In this document: positions 38,100 through 50,380 of the stretch, piece by piece
Layout of the letters: every line of letters starts with the position of its first letter
Numbering within the stretch: the stretch's first letter is position 1
Assembly (NCBI RefSeq): GCF_964355755.1
Contig: NC_092680.1
Location: 14,049,001-14,113,000 of the forward strand
Length of the DNA stretch: 64,000 nucleotides
Reading direction: 5' to 3'
From: Antedon mediterranea
Lineage: Eukaryota; Echinodermata; Crinoidea; Comatulida; Antedonidae
Program-made: the position numbers and the translations under genes
The notes under the pieces: model-generated
What the model was told of the DNA's origin: nothing
Databases searched by the model: none
The model's input: only the letters and a program-made list of their open reading frames with translations

Positions 38100-38192
38100 G
38101 TTTAAAATGCTGGAATATAGATGGTGAAGAGGCAAAGTTAGATGATGCCATCTCGACATTAGCCAAAACTGAATTAAAAACCGATGATATAG
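38100..38192 (+). CDS. MAP1: MAP1 exon A (N-terminal region)
   Basis: Acceptor TTTTTCAG precedes and donor GTATGT follows. The 93 bases, in phase 1, read (G)LKCWNIDGEEAKLDDAIST followed by LAKTELKTDDI(G). Vertebrate MAP1B has GIRSWD at the same place, followed by a similar acidic helix region. The last G joins GT of exon B to make Gly. Exons upstream of this point, encoding the conserved LLVVVGE-type start, were not found in the window apart from the tentative micro-exon at 38004. Confidence 0.75.
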
Positions 38193-38329
38193 GTATGTAC
38201 ATACAAAATGCATGTTCTGCTGTAGATTTTCCTTATTTCATAAAATATATATTCAAATATATCAAATTATTTAATTAAATTTCAGTATATCACCGGGCTG
38301 TTTAGAATTCATGTTCTGTGCCTGATGTT

Positions 38330-38425
38330 TATATATATATATAATATATATATATAATATAAATCCAAAGGCAAATTACTGAAAAAATAACAATGCTGTG
38401 GGTGGTATCAGTGGATGAGGAGAAC
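38330..38425 (-). mobile_element. Short Penelope-like 3' end in the MAP1 intron
   Basis: The stretch AAATCCAAAGGCAAATTACT then GAAAAAATAACAATGCTGTG (38361-38400) nearly matches 61257-61298, at the edge of the Penelope-like element. In both places a TA microsatellite lies nearby. It is probably a severely 5'-truncated insertion between MAP1 exons A and B. Confidence 0.45.
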
Positions 38426-38566
38426 ATTTCAGTAACTACATTAATTTTTTTTTTGACATAATAATTTTAATGTGTCAGATGATATTTTATTGTTGTTTTT
38501 CGTCATAAAACTTACAGGCTTTATAGTCAGTTAAATGTTGACCAAATTTTAACCATCTATTTTCAG

Positions 38567-41194
38567 GTAGACAAAGTCTTTGCCTTGTTGGAGAAAATCT
38601 GGGCATTGTGGTCCTGATCAGCCCTAACGCTGCCTATGTAAAAATCGAATTACAAACACTGCTGTCGCATTCAGCTCAGCATAAATGCTTAATATATGGT
38701 GGGCATGTTGTTGAAAATAATGACTGGGTTCTCAGTGATGACACGTTTAGTCTTCAAGATGTCATTGATGTTGTATCCGACGAAAATGTCCAGAGTGCTC
38801 TATGCAATGCTGGTGACGACAAGCCAACACTCTCTGTATCTGGTTGCCATTGGCCTGCTGGAACAGTATCAAAACAAGAATTTACTAAACTGTTATCTCT
38901 AACATTTAACCCAAGCGACATTAAGAATGATTCTCAAAGCATTCCACAACTAGTGGATGCACTCACCACACATGTGCAAGTTCCATCCCCATTTGACCAA
39001 TTAGAGCCACCTACAATTGGTGTTGGTGTCAAGTGCAAGATCTCTAAGCCAACTGTTCTTATATTTCCAGCAGCTAAAGGTGATTGTGCATTCTTTGCTG
39101 TCAACGATTTTAGTATATTCATTGGAGGTGGTTATCCTGTAAAGCCATGCTTTTGGAAATTTGCCAAACACCTTCATAGAATAGATGCTATCCTATTGCC
39201 CCATATGCAACCTGATAGTGTAATCGGAATTAACAGCCTATTGCAACGTAAAATAGCAGAAGCTCAACTTCCAGAACCAGAAAGAGGAACAGATGAGTTT
39301 GATGAGTGGCAAATGAAATGCAATTCCCCAGAAGTAGGCGTTGTTTATGTCAATGCACCTGAAGGAAAGACTTCACCACAGAGTTTAGTTCTCAAGACTA
39401 TCAGTAGTGGAAATAAAACAATGCAATTATTGAGAGATTTGGACATTGAACCAATAATGTGTATTTCAAGTAGTGGTAAAACAATTGAACCAATTACTCT
39501 TTATCAAAAAGTAGGAATTGGTAAGCTTGATATGTTCATACTTTCTCCACCTAAAGATTCAAAAGAACTAAAAGACTTTATACAGCAGTGGTCCAACAAT
39601 GCTAAATTTTTCACAAAGGCCAAAACAGGCGTTAGAGTGAATGGCAAAGATGCAGATTTAGTTCTCTCAAATGTTGTATCTGTTTGTGCTCTCATTGTAT
39701 GGCAGCCATATAACCCAAATGAAAATATAGTCCGAGTACTGTTCCCAGGAAATGCTCCACAGAACAAGATTTTAGAAGGATTAGACAGATGTAAAGATTT
39801 AGATTTTTTAAAACATGCAGATGTTACTAAAAACAAGCTTAAAAATGGAGGGAAAGGGAAGTCCTTAAAGAAATCATCTGGCCGTACTTCAGCAAAGGGA
39901 AAAGTAAATGGTACAATACATGGATCAAAAAATAGTTTATCTGTTACAACTACTAATGATGCTCCACCACCAGAACTTGCAGATGGTGTATGCAATGATG
40001 GAATACATTGCAACACTCCACCCCCAGAGCTTGCTGATGGTGTCTGTAGAGATGGAAAACATTGCAACACTCCTCCTCCAGATGGCACATGTGATGATGG
40101 CATTCATTGTAACACTCCTCCACCTGGTGTCTGTGGTGATGGAATCCACTGCAATACTCCTCCTCCAGATAACACATGTGGTGATGGCATTCATTGCAAC
40201 ACTCCTCCACCTGGTGTCTGTGGTGATGGAATCCACTGCAATACTCCTCCTCCAGATAACACATGTGGTGATGGCATTCATTGCAACACTCCTCCACCTG
40301 GTGTCTGTGGTGATGGAATCCACTGCAATACTCCTCCTCCAGATAACACATGTGGTGATGGCATTCATTGTAACACTCCTCCACCTGGTGTCTGTGGCGA
40401 TGGAATCCACTGCAATACTCCTCCTCCAGATAACACATGTGGTGATGGAATCCACTGCAACACTCCTCCACCTGGGGTCTGTGGTGATGGAATCCACTGT
40501 AACACTCCTCCACCTGGTGTCTGTGGTGATGGAATTAACTGTAACACTCCTCCTCCAGAAAATACATGTGGTGATGGAATCCACTGCAACACTCCTCCAA
40601 ATGGTGTCTGCGGTGATGGTATTCACTGTAACACACCACCTCCAGAGGATGAAGGTGATGTTGAAGTTCAAAAAGTATCTGAAAACAACATGCCAGATCC
40701 TGTACAGTTTACAAATCAACAGCCTGAAATGCAACCAACTGGCTATAACCCAAATGGTGATGAAATTGTTGCACCTATTGCAACAAAAGTACCAATAGAA
40801 TCTCCAGATGAAGGATACCCAGCCACTTCACCAGAGCAATATACTGCAAACAGCATTGACACAGAAACTTCAGAAGAGCAGATGACAGACCAGTCTGTAG
40901 AAGACATTCCACATGACGAAGAAAATGAACCATTACTTTCAGAAAAACAGGAGAAAGTTGATGATTCACCAGGTGATAGTCAGGATTCAATTGCATCATA
41001 TGATCCACAAGAGCCATGCCCATGGGAGCCTACAATAGAACTCTCTAAACAAAGTGCAGAACCTGCAGCTGGAGATCTTGAAGACATTGAAGCTGTATGT
41101 AGTGACCAAAAGCAGGAGGTACCAAGTCCAGCTGAGGAAGAAACAACGCAACAACAAGTTGAAGTAGTTGCAACTGACATCACACATTCTGCTG
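38567..41194 (+). CDS. MAP1: MAP1 exon B: conserved heavy-chain N-terminal region plus Cys-rich repeat
   Basis: An 876-codon exon (phase 1 in, phase 1 out) with acceptor TATTTTCAG and donor GTAAAT. It begins GRQSLCLVGENLGIVVLISP. MAP1 family hallmarks follow: PSPFDQLEPPT (about 38983-39015), CFWKFAKHLHRIDAILL (39148-39198), GINSLLQRKIAE (39226-39261), VGIGKLDMFILSPPKDSKEL (39511-39570) and VRVLFPGNAPQNKILEGLD (39732-39788). This region has the degenerate metallo-beta-lactamase-like fold of MAP1 heavy chains; only one His of the metal motif is visible (LLPHMQPDS). A basic KNGGKGKSLKKSSGR segment, 15 Cys repeats and an acidic tail follow. MAP1 proteins bind and stabilise microtubules, chiefly in neurons. 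Confidence 0.92.
39961..40647 (+). repeat. MAP1: Cys-rich CxDGxxCNTPPP repeat within MAP1, 15 units
   Basis: Fifteen tandem units of the form (D/G)(N)(T/V)C-G-D-G-I-H-C-N-T-P-P-P, about 14-15 residues each, carry 30 cysteines in C-x5-C pairs. Units alternate between GVC (14 residues) and DNTC (15 residues) types, giving an 87-bp higher-order DNA period through the middle; the first two units (ELADGVC) and the last three are more diverged. I do not recognise this repeat from vertebrate MAP1A, MAP1B or MAP1S. Open frames on the opposite strand and in the +2 frame are by-products of its codon-multiple period. Confidence 0.9.
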
Positions 41195-41628
41195 GTAAAT
41201 AGTTATTTTATTTTTACTTTTAAAATTAATTAATGCTATTAATATTATTATTGTTTTGTTGAATGTGCCATTTAAATGTCAAATAATAGTTATCCACTTT
41301 GACACCAAAAAGTGGATAAAAAAATGTCCTGATCTATGTAAATAATACATACGCTATATTCTTCATAGCCACACATATAAATACAGTACTGTATAGGTAC
41401 CACAGCATTTTTTATGTAGGTCTATGTTTGAGGGCTATACACTTTTGACACATAAGTCACAAGTTTGTGGTAGAATGTAACCCTTTATTTTGTCATTTTA
41501 TAAGTGAAAACATTTTTTTTTGTTTACTGAAGTGAATAACTTTATTCAAACCTGATTTTAAAAATCTTAATTTTTCATGTTTTTGGGGACAATACCTCAT
41601 CAATATTTTTTTATTATTTGTTTTCCAG
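41195..41628 (+). other. MAP1: MAP1 intron between exons B and C
   Basis: A 434-bp intron with donor GTAAAT and acceptor TTGTTTTCCAG. It contains stops in the exon B frame immediately after the donor (TAAATAG). It separates the Cys-rich part from the acidic repeat part; phase 1 on both sides (GCTG + AT gives A-D). Confidence 0.85.
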
Positions 41629-44600
41629 ATGAAGAAATTGAACATGATGATTCATCTGATGCTGAATCACAAGCCTCACAAATTGAAGTTGAACAAGTTG
41701 ACGATGTACAGGTGTCAGTAGAGTTAAAGGATAATGACTTTACTGGAGAAACCAGCACAGATGCAACTGAAGCATTTGAAAATACAGATCTAGAAAGTGG
41801 AACACAAGCCTCTCCTAAAGAAGAACCTGCTGAACTAGAAGAGGTTGTACAATTAGAAGCTATAAGAACCATTGAGAGTTCAAAAGATGAACAATCAGTT
41901 GAATCTGGGAAAATTAGACAGGATGTTCCAGATGAAACACACACAACTCTTGGCGATACAACAGCAGAAAGCATTCAGTCCACACCACAACCTTCTGATA
42001 CAATGGAAGCAACTAATGATGTAGAGAATATTACTGCCGAAGATACAAACCGAGGGTTTGAAGTACCAGTAGAAAACCTTCCTGAAGAGTCCAAAGATGA
42101 TACTACTATGCAAGATACTGAGAATGTTGACAAAGAAGATGATATGGTTCAATCTACACATGTGCCTAAACATGAAAATATACTAATAGACCATTTCCAG
42201 CAAAAAGAAGTAATAAAAGAAGAAAATGATGAGCAAGTTGGAGACCAAATAGTGAAACAAGCAATTGAAAAAGACAATAAACAAGTTGAATATCTTTCTG
42301 AAGATTTATCCGACACTACTGACGTTGCTGTAGATGATGACCTTAAAGAAGATGTACCTAAGGAATCAATTGAGTGTGAACATGTAGAAGCAGTAGAAAA
42401 AGATGAAAATGTAATGGAGGAAACTAAACTTGAAAATATACAAGTTGAGGAAACAGATGAACAGAGTTCAAATAACCAATATGAGGAAGACCAAAAGGAA
42501 AAACAAACAACTGCATCTGATCTGTTAATGGAGCAAATAGTAAATGCTGAAATAACAGAAGATAAAAAGATAGAAGAATCAACAGTTGAAATGAAAAAAG
42601 AAACAGAGCAGGAAGAACATGTAGATGAGGCAGAAAATGCAAAAGAACAAGAAATTAAATATGAGCACATTACAAGTGCTGTTGCTAATGAATTCAAATC
42701 TTTACCAGGTGAATCAGAAGTAAATGTAGACCAACTGAAGGGCAGTAAAAGTAGTGTGGAAGAAAGTGACACTGCCAATGAGGCTGAGACTGTGGAAGTA
42801 ATATGTGATGAACCTGAAACTGAGGAACTACAGAAAGATGAATCCCAAACTGAGGAACTACAGAAAGATGAATCCCAAACTGAGGAACTACAGAAAAATG
42901 AATCCCAAACTGAGGAACTACAGGAAGATGAATCCCAAACTGAGGAACTACAGAAGGATGAATCCCAAACTGAAGAACTACAGAAAGATGAATCCCAAAC
43001 TGAGGAACTACAGAAAGATGAATCCCAAACTGAGGAACTACAGAAAGATGAATCCCAAACTGAGGAACTACAGAAAAATGAATCCCAAACTGAGGAACTA
43101 CAGGAAGATGAATCCCAAACTGAGGAACTACAGAAGGATGAATCCCAAACTGAAGAACTACAGAAAGATGAATCCCAAACTGAGGAACTACAGAAAGATG
43201 AATCCCAAACTGAGGAACTACAGAAAGATGAATCCCAAACTGAGGAACTACAGAAAGATGAATCCCAAACTGAGGAACTACAGAAAAATGAATCCCAAAC
43301 TGAGAAACTACAGGAAGATGAATCCCAAACTGAGGAACTGCAGAAAAATGAATCCCAAACTGAGGAACTGCAGAAAGATGAATCCCAAAGTGAGGAACTA
43401 CAGAAAGATGAATCCCAAACTGAGGAACTACAGAAAGATGAATCCCAAACTGAGGAACTACAGAAAGATGAATCTCAAACTGAGGAACTACAGAAAGATG
43501 AATCCCAAACTGAGGAACTACAGGAAGATGAATCCCAAACTGAGGAACTACAGAAAGATGAATCCCAAACTGAGGAGCTACAGAAAGATGAATCCCAAAC
43601 TGAGGAACTACAGAAAGATGAATCCCAAACTGAGGAACTACAGAAAGATGAATCCCAAACTGAGGAACTACAGAAAGATGAATCCCAAACTGAGGAACTA
43701 CAGAAAGATGAATCCCAAACTGAGGAACTACAGAAAGATGAATCCCAAACTGAGGAACTACAGAAAGATGAATCCCAAACTGAGGAACTACAGAAAGATG
43801 AATCCCAAACTGAGGAACTACAGAAAGATGAATCCCAAACTGAGGAACTACAAAGTAATGAAATTGAAACTGAGGAACTACAGAAAGATGAATCTCAAAC
43901 TGAGGAACTTCAAATGGATAAACCTGAAACGGAGGAATTAAACAAATATGAATCCAAAAGTGAACATGGAACTATAGTACAGAGTAATGAACCTGAAGCT
44001 GTGGAAATACAGACAGATGAATACCAAAATAAGGGACTTCAACCTGAAACTGAGGATCTAGAGAAAGATGAATCCCAAACTGAGGAACTACAAGGTGAAG
44101 AAATAGAAACTGAGGTACTACAGGGTAATGGATCTGAAACTGAAGAACTACACACAGATAAATCCCAAACTGAGGAACTACAAGGTGATGAACCTGAAAC
44201 TGAGGAACTACAAAAAGATGAATGCCAAACTGAGGAACATAAAAGCAAAACTGAGGAACATCAAATGGATGAACCTGAAACTGATGATCTAGAGAAAGAT
44301 GAATCCCAAAATGAGGAACTACAAGGGGATGAATCTGAAACTGAAGAATCTCAAAATGAGGAACTACAGAAAGATGAATCCCAAACTGAGGAGCTTCAAA
44401 TGGATGAACCTAGAACTGAGGAACTACAGAAAGATGAATCCCAAACTGAGGAGCTTCAAATGGATGAACCTAAAACTGAGGAACTACAGAAAGATGAACC
44501 CCAAATTGAGGAGCTTCAAATGGATGAACCTAAAACTGAGGAACTACAGAAAGATGAATCCCAAACTGAGGAGCTTCAAATGGATGAACCTAAAACTGAG

Positions 44601-47054
44601 GAACTACAGAAAGATGAATCCCAAACCGAGGAGCTTCAAATGGATGAACCTAAAACTGAGGAACTACAGAAAGATGAATGCCAAACTGAGGAGCATCAAC
44701 TAGATGAACCAGAAACTGAGGATCTAGAGAAAGACGAATCCCAAAATGAGGAACTACAAGGTGATGAAATTGAAACTGAGGAACTACAAGGTAATATATC
44801 TGAAACTGAGGAACTGCACACAGATACATCCCAAACTGAGGAACTACAAGGTGATCAATCTGAAACTGAGGAACTACAGAAAGATGAATCCCAAAGTGAG
44901 GAACTTCAAATGGATGAACTTGAAACTGAAGAACTACACAAAGATGAATCTGAAACTAAGGAACAGGAATTACCAACTGAAGGTACAGGGATAAATGAAC
45001 CGCAAATTGTAAATGTTGATAAGTCTTATGATGAAGAACCAATTATTGATGGGTCTTCTTTAAATGAGGATCAAGAAGAAAATGAAGTAGTAGTTATGGA
45101 AAATAAGAGAGAAGAAAATGATGCACTAACAGAACAAGTACTTGCAGAAGAACAAGTAGATGTTGAAGTTGTAAAAACAACAACAGTAGAAGAAGATATT
45201 ATTGAACCACAAAGTGAGAAGTCATTAGAATCAGTTACAATAGATGGAGTCACTGAAACAACTACTGAACATACATCAGATTTGGAAGAATTTGTTACAG
45301 AAAAAAGACAAGACATTGAAGTTGAAGACAAAATTGTAGTGGTGGGTGTTCCTGATGAGCATGCTCTGCCAGACAATATTGATGGTGTGTCTGGAAATTA
45401 TACACCTGAACCTGTGCAAGAAAACCAAACTGTTTCAGAAACTTTACAAACATCAAGTCCAGTTCAACATTCTCCAACCCCTGATGAAATCCAAGCTAGA
45501 ATGGATGAAATATCTGATGAAAATGAATTCGATAAAAAGACAACTCTGGTTTTAGCACCAACTCCGCCCGTTTCTCCAGCCGCATCCCCTTCAAAGTCTC
45601 CAATAACTATTCTTGCTCCAGTAGTTATACCAGTTGCAGGAGAAAATAAAGAAGTGAAAGTAGATTCTGTTACAGAGACCAAGAAGTCTGCTAAAAAGAC
45701 AACTAAGAAAGCACCACCAAAGAAAGATACATCTCAAAAACCTGCTGCTATTAAAGTCACAAAAACAGCAGCAACTAAAACTAAACCAGTAACCACATCA
45801 ACTAAGAAAACTGATGATAAGAAAACTGATTTTAAGAAAATTGATGTTAAGAAAGCTGATGCTAAGAAAACTGATGCTAAGAAAGCTGATGCTAAGAAAA
45901 CTGATGCTAAGAAAACTGATGCTAAGAAAACTGATGCTAAGAAAACTGATGCTAAGAAAACTGATGCTAAGAAAACTGATGCTAAGAAAACTGAAACTAA
46001 GAAAACTGATGCTAAGAAAACTGATGCTAAGAAAACAGAGTCTAAGAAAACAGAAGTTAAGAAAACTGAAGTTAAGAAAACTGATGCTAAGAAAACTGAT
46101 GCTAAGAAAACAGAGTCTAAGAAAACTGATGATAAGAAAACTGATGCTAAGAAACCAGATGTTAAGAAAACTGAAGTCATGAAAGAAGATAAAAAGTCTG
46201 ATGATACAAAGAAAAATGTAGACAAGAAATCAACTGTAACTAAAAAGAAGGCAACCACAATAAAAGCTGAATCTTCAGCACTGAAGTCTAAGACAGAATC
46301 CAAGCCTTTAGTCAAGCCAACAAGTTTAAAATCAAACACTAAGTCAGCTTCTTCAAAAACAAATGATGCTACAAAGAAAGATGAGAAAAGGTCATTTGCT
46401 AGCCCTACCAAAGCATCTGAGAGGAGAAGTACTGTTGATCAAACTGATAGTAAAAAGAAAGCTTCTTTAGCACCTACTGCAGCATCTAAAAAGGCTGAAA
46501 CCAAACGTCCCACAACTGCACCTTCTGGCACAAATACAAAAAAACCTGCTCCACAGAAGACATCTTTAACCTCCAAAAAGACAGACTCTAAAAAAGATAA
46601 GAAAGCTCCTACTAAACCTGCCAATGGAAGGCCAGGAAGTTCGACTAAATCTACAGCAGCAGCTCCACCAAAGGAAAAACCGATTCCAGTAAGCGGCCCA
46701 CCTGTCTATATTGATCTAACCTATGTTCCTAATCATGCAAGCAAAGACAATATCAACATGGAATTCTTTAGACGCATTAGAGCAAAGAATTATGTCATTA
46801 GTGGAAATAATAAAGGAAGTGATCAACCAAGCTTACAAGTTTTAGAAGCTCTTCTTGAGGCAAAGAACAAATGGGAAGATAATGATCTAGAAGTAACCGT
46901 AATTTCTACATATGATACACAGGTTCTTCAAGATTGGGAAAATAGTCGACAAGAAGAACTTGAAAAGGCCAAGATTGTTGTTTCGCAACCTGCCTGTTCA
47001 AGTGTTGTTCAAATGAAAGATGAAACATTCTACATGTACAAGGTTGAATTTTGA
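41629..47054 (+). CDS. MAP1: MAP1 exon C: acidic repeats, basic repeats and light-chain C-terminal domain
   Basis: A terminal coding exon of about 1,808 codons, starting (D)EEIEHDDSSDAESQ after the acceptor and ending ...MYKVEF, stop at 47052-47054. In order: an acidic unique region (41629-42800); the TEELQKDESQ array (42811-44970); an acidic linker; a Pro/Ser stretch PTPPVSPAASPSKSP (45559-45603) of the type seen near MAP1 phosphorylation sites; KKTDA repeats (45790-46190); a Lys/Ser/Thr-rich basic region; and the MAP1 light-chain C-terminal domain from PVYIDLTYVPNH (46700) through NMEFFRRIRAKNYVISGN to the end. MAP1B shares PVYLDL, EFFKRVR and a terminal KIEF, so identity is firm. The site of heavy/light-chain cleavage cannot be placed. 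Confidence 0.95.
42811..44970 (+). repeat. MAP1: 30-bp TEELQKDESQ coding array in MAP1
   Basis: From 42811 to about 43860 the 30-bp unit AAACTGAGGAACTACAGAAA + GATGAATCCC repeats about 35 times without frame change. Variants are K to N or E at the QK position and occasional S for T. From 43861 to 44970 it becomes degenerate, with 60-bp pairs (ELQMDEPKTEELQKDESQTE) and 30-bp GDE/NGS types. The products are highly acidic with heptad-like L spacing every 10 residues, not a classical coiled coil. The long second frame (MNPKLRNYRK) is an artefact of the period. Confidence 0.95.
45790..46190 (+). repeat. MAP1: 15-bp KKTDA coding array in MAP1
   Basis: AAGAAAACTGATGCT repeats about 25 times, giving (A/D/E/S/V)KKT(D/E). 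Vertebrate MAP1B carries KKE(E/V/I) repeats that bind microtubules; this array is similar in charge pattern but lies just before the light-chain region. Microtubule binding is inferred, not shown. Confidence 0.9.
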
Positions 47055-50000
47055 AGCAACTTGAAACCAAGATAAGAAAATAATAGTGGCAAAAGAAATT
47101 ACATGCAATGTGTTTTTTAAAAATACAGTAGTTTTTGACCAGCTTTTAAAATATAAATATCTGCCAGCCCAGTGTATTATACATTTTTGCATCATAATAA
47201 CAAAATTGTTGGGCTCGGTAAAATTTTATCTTATATGCTAGACTTCAATTATTGGGTAGTTTAATTAGCTGTGAATACAGTATTTTCCTTTGAGTAGAGT
47301 AATCTATTCAAGCAATTGTTCAGTGTGGTAAGACAACTCATCTGTGCATAGAGATCTCAATATAGGCATAACAAAAGCAAATTGAGGTTTTTTTTTAGTT
47401 TCGCTTTTTTTATCCGATATATTTCATAAAGTGACTTTGTTTTCTATTTGTGAAAGTCAAATTCTTTGTTAGATTTTTGGTGCAATTTTATCTAATAAAA
47501 CAAAGTGATAGTTTTAAAGGTATTGATAATTGAGTGGTTCTAATTAGAGTAATTTTAATAGAATAATTGAGCTAATTAGCTTTGCCATGATAATTTATAA
47601 AATTGCAATATATACACATTATATAAACAGAGCTCGCCCATAACCAGAATAAATGATACTTTAGACGTCTCTTTTTCCAATATATGTGTACTTAAATTTT
47701 TATTTTTTTTTTATTATATTTTTCTGTTAAGTTTTGTTGTAAAATAATAATGATATGTAATTTATTTATTTGCAATGATGGTTTATTTTGGTTAAATAAT
47801 CGTGCAGATGGTTTGTGCCCAGCATGCATATTTATATTTAGTGCAATAGGTGTTATCTTTTGAATTTGTAGTTATTTAGATGCTTTTCTGTATAGTTTGT
47901 AGCTGATTAATTTGCTTTGTGAAAATTACAATTACAACCAACAAATCAATGTATTTTTTTAAATTTGCTTAGAATTGGCAATAATATTTTAGTAAGGTAA
48001 CCTGAACAACATTATTTTCAAAATTAGTTTGTTTTGTGAACAGTACAAGATGATTACCGTTATTCAAATAAAAGTTTTTTAGAATTGGTAAGAATATTTC
48101 AATAATGTAATTTTTTTCAAACTGTATTTAAATCGATTGATTATTGATCCTTTTGATGTAAAATGAGTCACTGTAAAATTACACTGATAATTATCATCAA
48201 AAATTCCAATCAGAAAAATGATAAAATGTGATGAAAATAATAATAATTTATTGATAAATAAATTGTTTACAGTGATACATTTTGAGTTTTAGGTACAATT
48301 ATTCAGGCATGTTTGTATTGTAATAATGCATGATTATTTACATGAATAATTGATAAATTCATATGTCTTGATGTCTTCTTCAAAATTGAACTACATTATG
48401 TAGAATAAATCTAATTGATTACAAAAGTATAGTTTATGCAATTGAAAACTAGTAAAAAAGTATAAAATTAGAAAATGTTGTAAAGAAAACAATTGGCAAT
48501 ACTATGTTATAGTAGTAGATGTTTAGAATTTTAAAAACTATAATATAACTAAATTCTCTAAATTGTTTAGATCATAAATAGTGTTTTTAAAGTAGTTTTT
48601 TGACAAAAATGACCGTAGGCCTACAAAAATAGTAGCTACATAAGAATATGTGTAATTGGGTGAATAATCTGTGAAAATTACCTTGTATTTTACATAATGA
48701 TTAATTATACAAATGTATTGTGTAAATTAATGTAACCATGCATGCTTATAGAAGCTTAGACAATTCCTTTACGGTATTTGTATTTTTTCTTAAAAGATGT
48801 TAAAAACTGTCCATGCAAGGTTTTAGCTGAGAAACTTTTTGCTGGTCCACTCTAATTGGTTACTATTAATTCTGACAATTTGGTGATATTTTTGGTTACT
48901 TTAAATTATGTTTATTAATTATTAATGATGTACTGTATTATGTTCAGTAGAAGGGAACATGTGTGATAAACTTACTTGGAATAATATGAAATTGTTTTGA
49001 ATTTGTGGGTTTCACTTTATAATTTTGTTAATTTGTAATTTATTTCACTATTCCTTGGTGGATATTGGTCTGTGTTAATTTATAGTTTATTTATATAATT
49101 AAATTTATTCTTCTTGAGGACATAGCATGTATAAAATGTTGCTATACTGATTTTATGTTGGAAAATCAATATGTAAAACTGTCAAAGACCTATTTCACTC
49201 CATTGCTTCTGTAGGACAACTATTTTAGACTATAGAAATTGTCCAAACATAAATTATTAAATATTCATAGAACAGTGTAAAAGAATTGTCATAGAATTTA
49301 GGTACAGTAACATAATAATGAAATTTACTCCGTAATATCGTACCACAAATTAATTGCACCACCTACAGACATTGATAATAAGATGCTTTTACATATGCAT
49401 GTTTACCTTTCTGTGTCTATGTTTACAAAGCGCAGTCAATACATTGATTTGGTATTACAAACATGACTTTCATCTCTTATGTAAAAATAAAAAAGCATGT
49501 TTCTAATTTATTTAAACTGAATAAATAAAATTTTATTGATTTAATAAATATCTTTGTGATTAATAACTAGGTGTATTTAGTAAATTTTAAATCAATAACT
49601 GATAATCCAAATAAAATGTAGGTTTGATGGATTATTTCTATAAATGAAAACAAAAATCATTCATGTTCATCACTTCTTAATTTACACGAGTAAATGTTGT
49701 GTCAACTCGTCGCCCAAAAAGGGAGGTACCAACAAACATAATTTTCTGTTCTTGATGTGCTTATTTGGTGCCGCGAGTTTGTATATGTTGATGCAATGTA
49801 CCGCTTGCATGAAATAAAGATAAAATAAATCGCATCTATGTAGTTATTGTGTTTATGTATTGAAGTTCAACTTATCTATATATTTATTTCAATATTTATA
49901 ATAAATGCGATGACAAAGGTAAAGATATTAACCTAAAATGAGTTGAAACAATTAAATTAAGCATTACCGACGCAATGTAAGAAAATGCCCCCCAACAATT

Positions 50001-50380
50001 GTGTGAAATTACCTGCTTAGTTCGCACATCCGCTAGTTCTAGTTGCAAAAGACTATGACCTGATTCAACCAAGGCAATCTAACAACAGGACACTGAGCTC
50101 GCCTTACAGTCGTTTGATCTTATGGCTAGCTGCGACATACTATGTACATGTTCTCTGTGGCACACCTTTTCTGTTAAGATGCTTATCCACAGATAAACCT
50201 TTTGATCTCGGAAGCTCAGCACCCTGATTGTCTTGGTTCAAACCGCGTACTTAACTACACGCTATACTATGTACCAGTGTTTTTGAGTTGTTGTATAATT
50301 ATAGTGTGACCCACCATTTCCGGTGACAGTGGTATTTTACTCTAGTAGCTAGATCAACTTTCGTATGCACTTAAACTTTG
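47055..50380 (+). other. MAP1 3' UTR and intergenic region
   Basis: No coding sequence recognised in 3.3 kb. Candidate AATAAA polyadenylation signals lie at 47494-47499 and 48067-48072; others occur farther on in the AT-rich sequence. MAP1 transcripts usually have long 3' UTRs, so the true end cannot be chosen. Confidence 0.45.

Noticed and set aside
39504-40734. Long antisense and alternative-frame ORFs over the MAP1 Cys-rich repeat
   Set aside because: They exist because the repeat period is a multiple of three and its codons lack stops in other frames; no start context, splice sites or family likeness support them.
42805-44994. Second-frame ORFs reading MNPKLRNYRK repeats
   Set aside because: A frame shadow of the TEELQKDESQ coding array; the MAP1 frame continues to a conserved C-terminal domain, the shadow does not.
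45734-46411. Minus-strand ORF of SVFLASVFL repeats resembling a membrane protein
   Set aside because: It is the reverse complement of the KKTDA array and ends with it.
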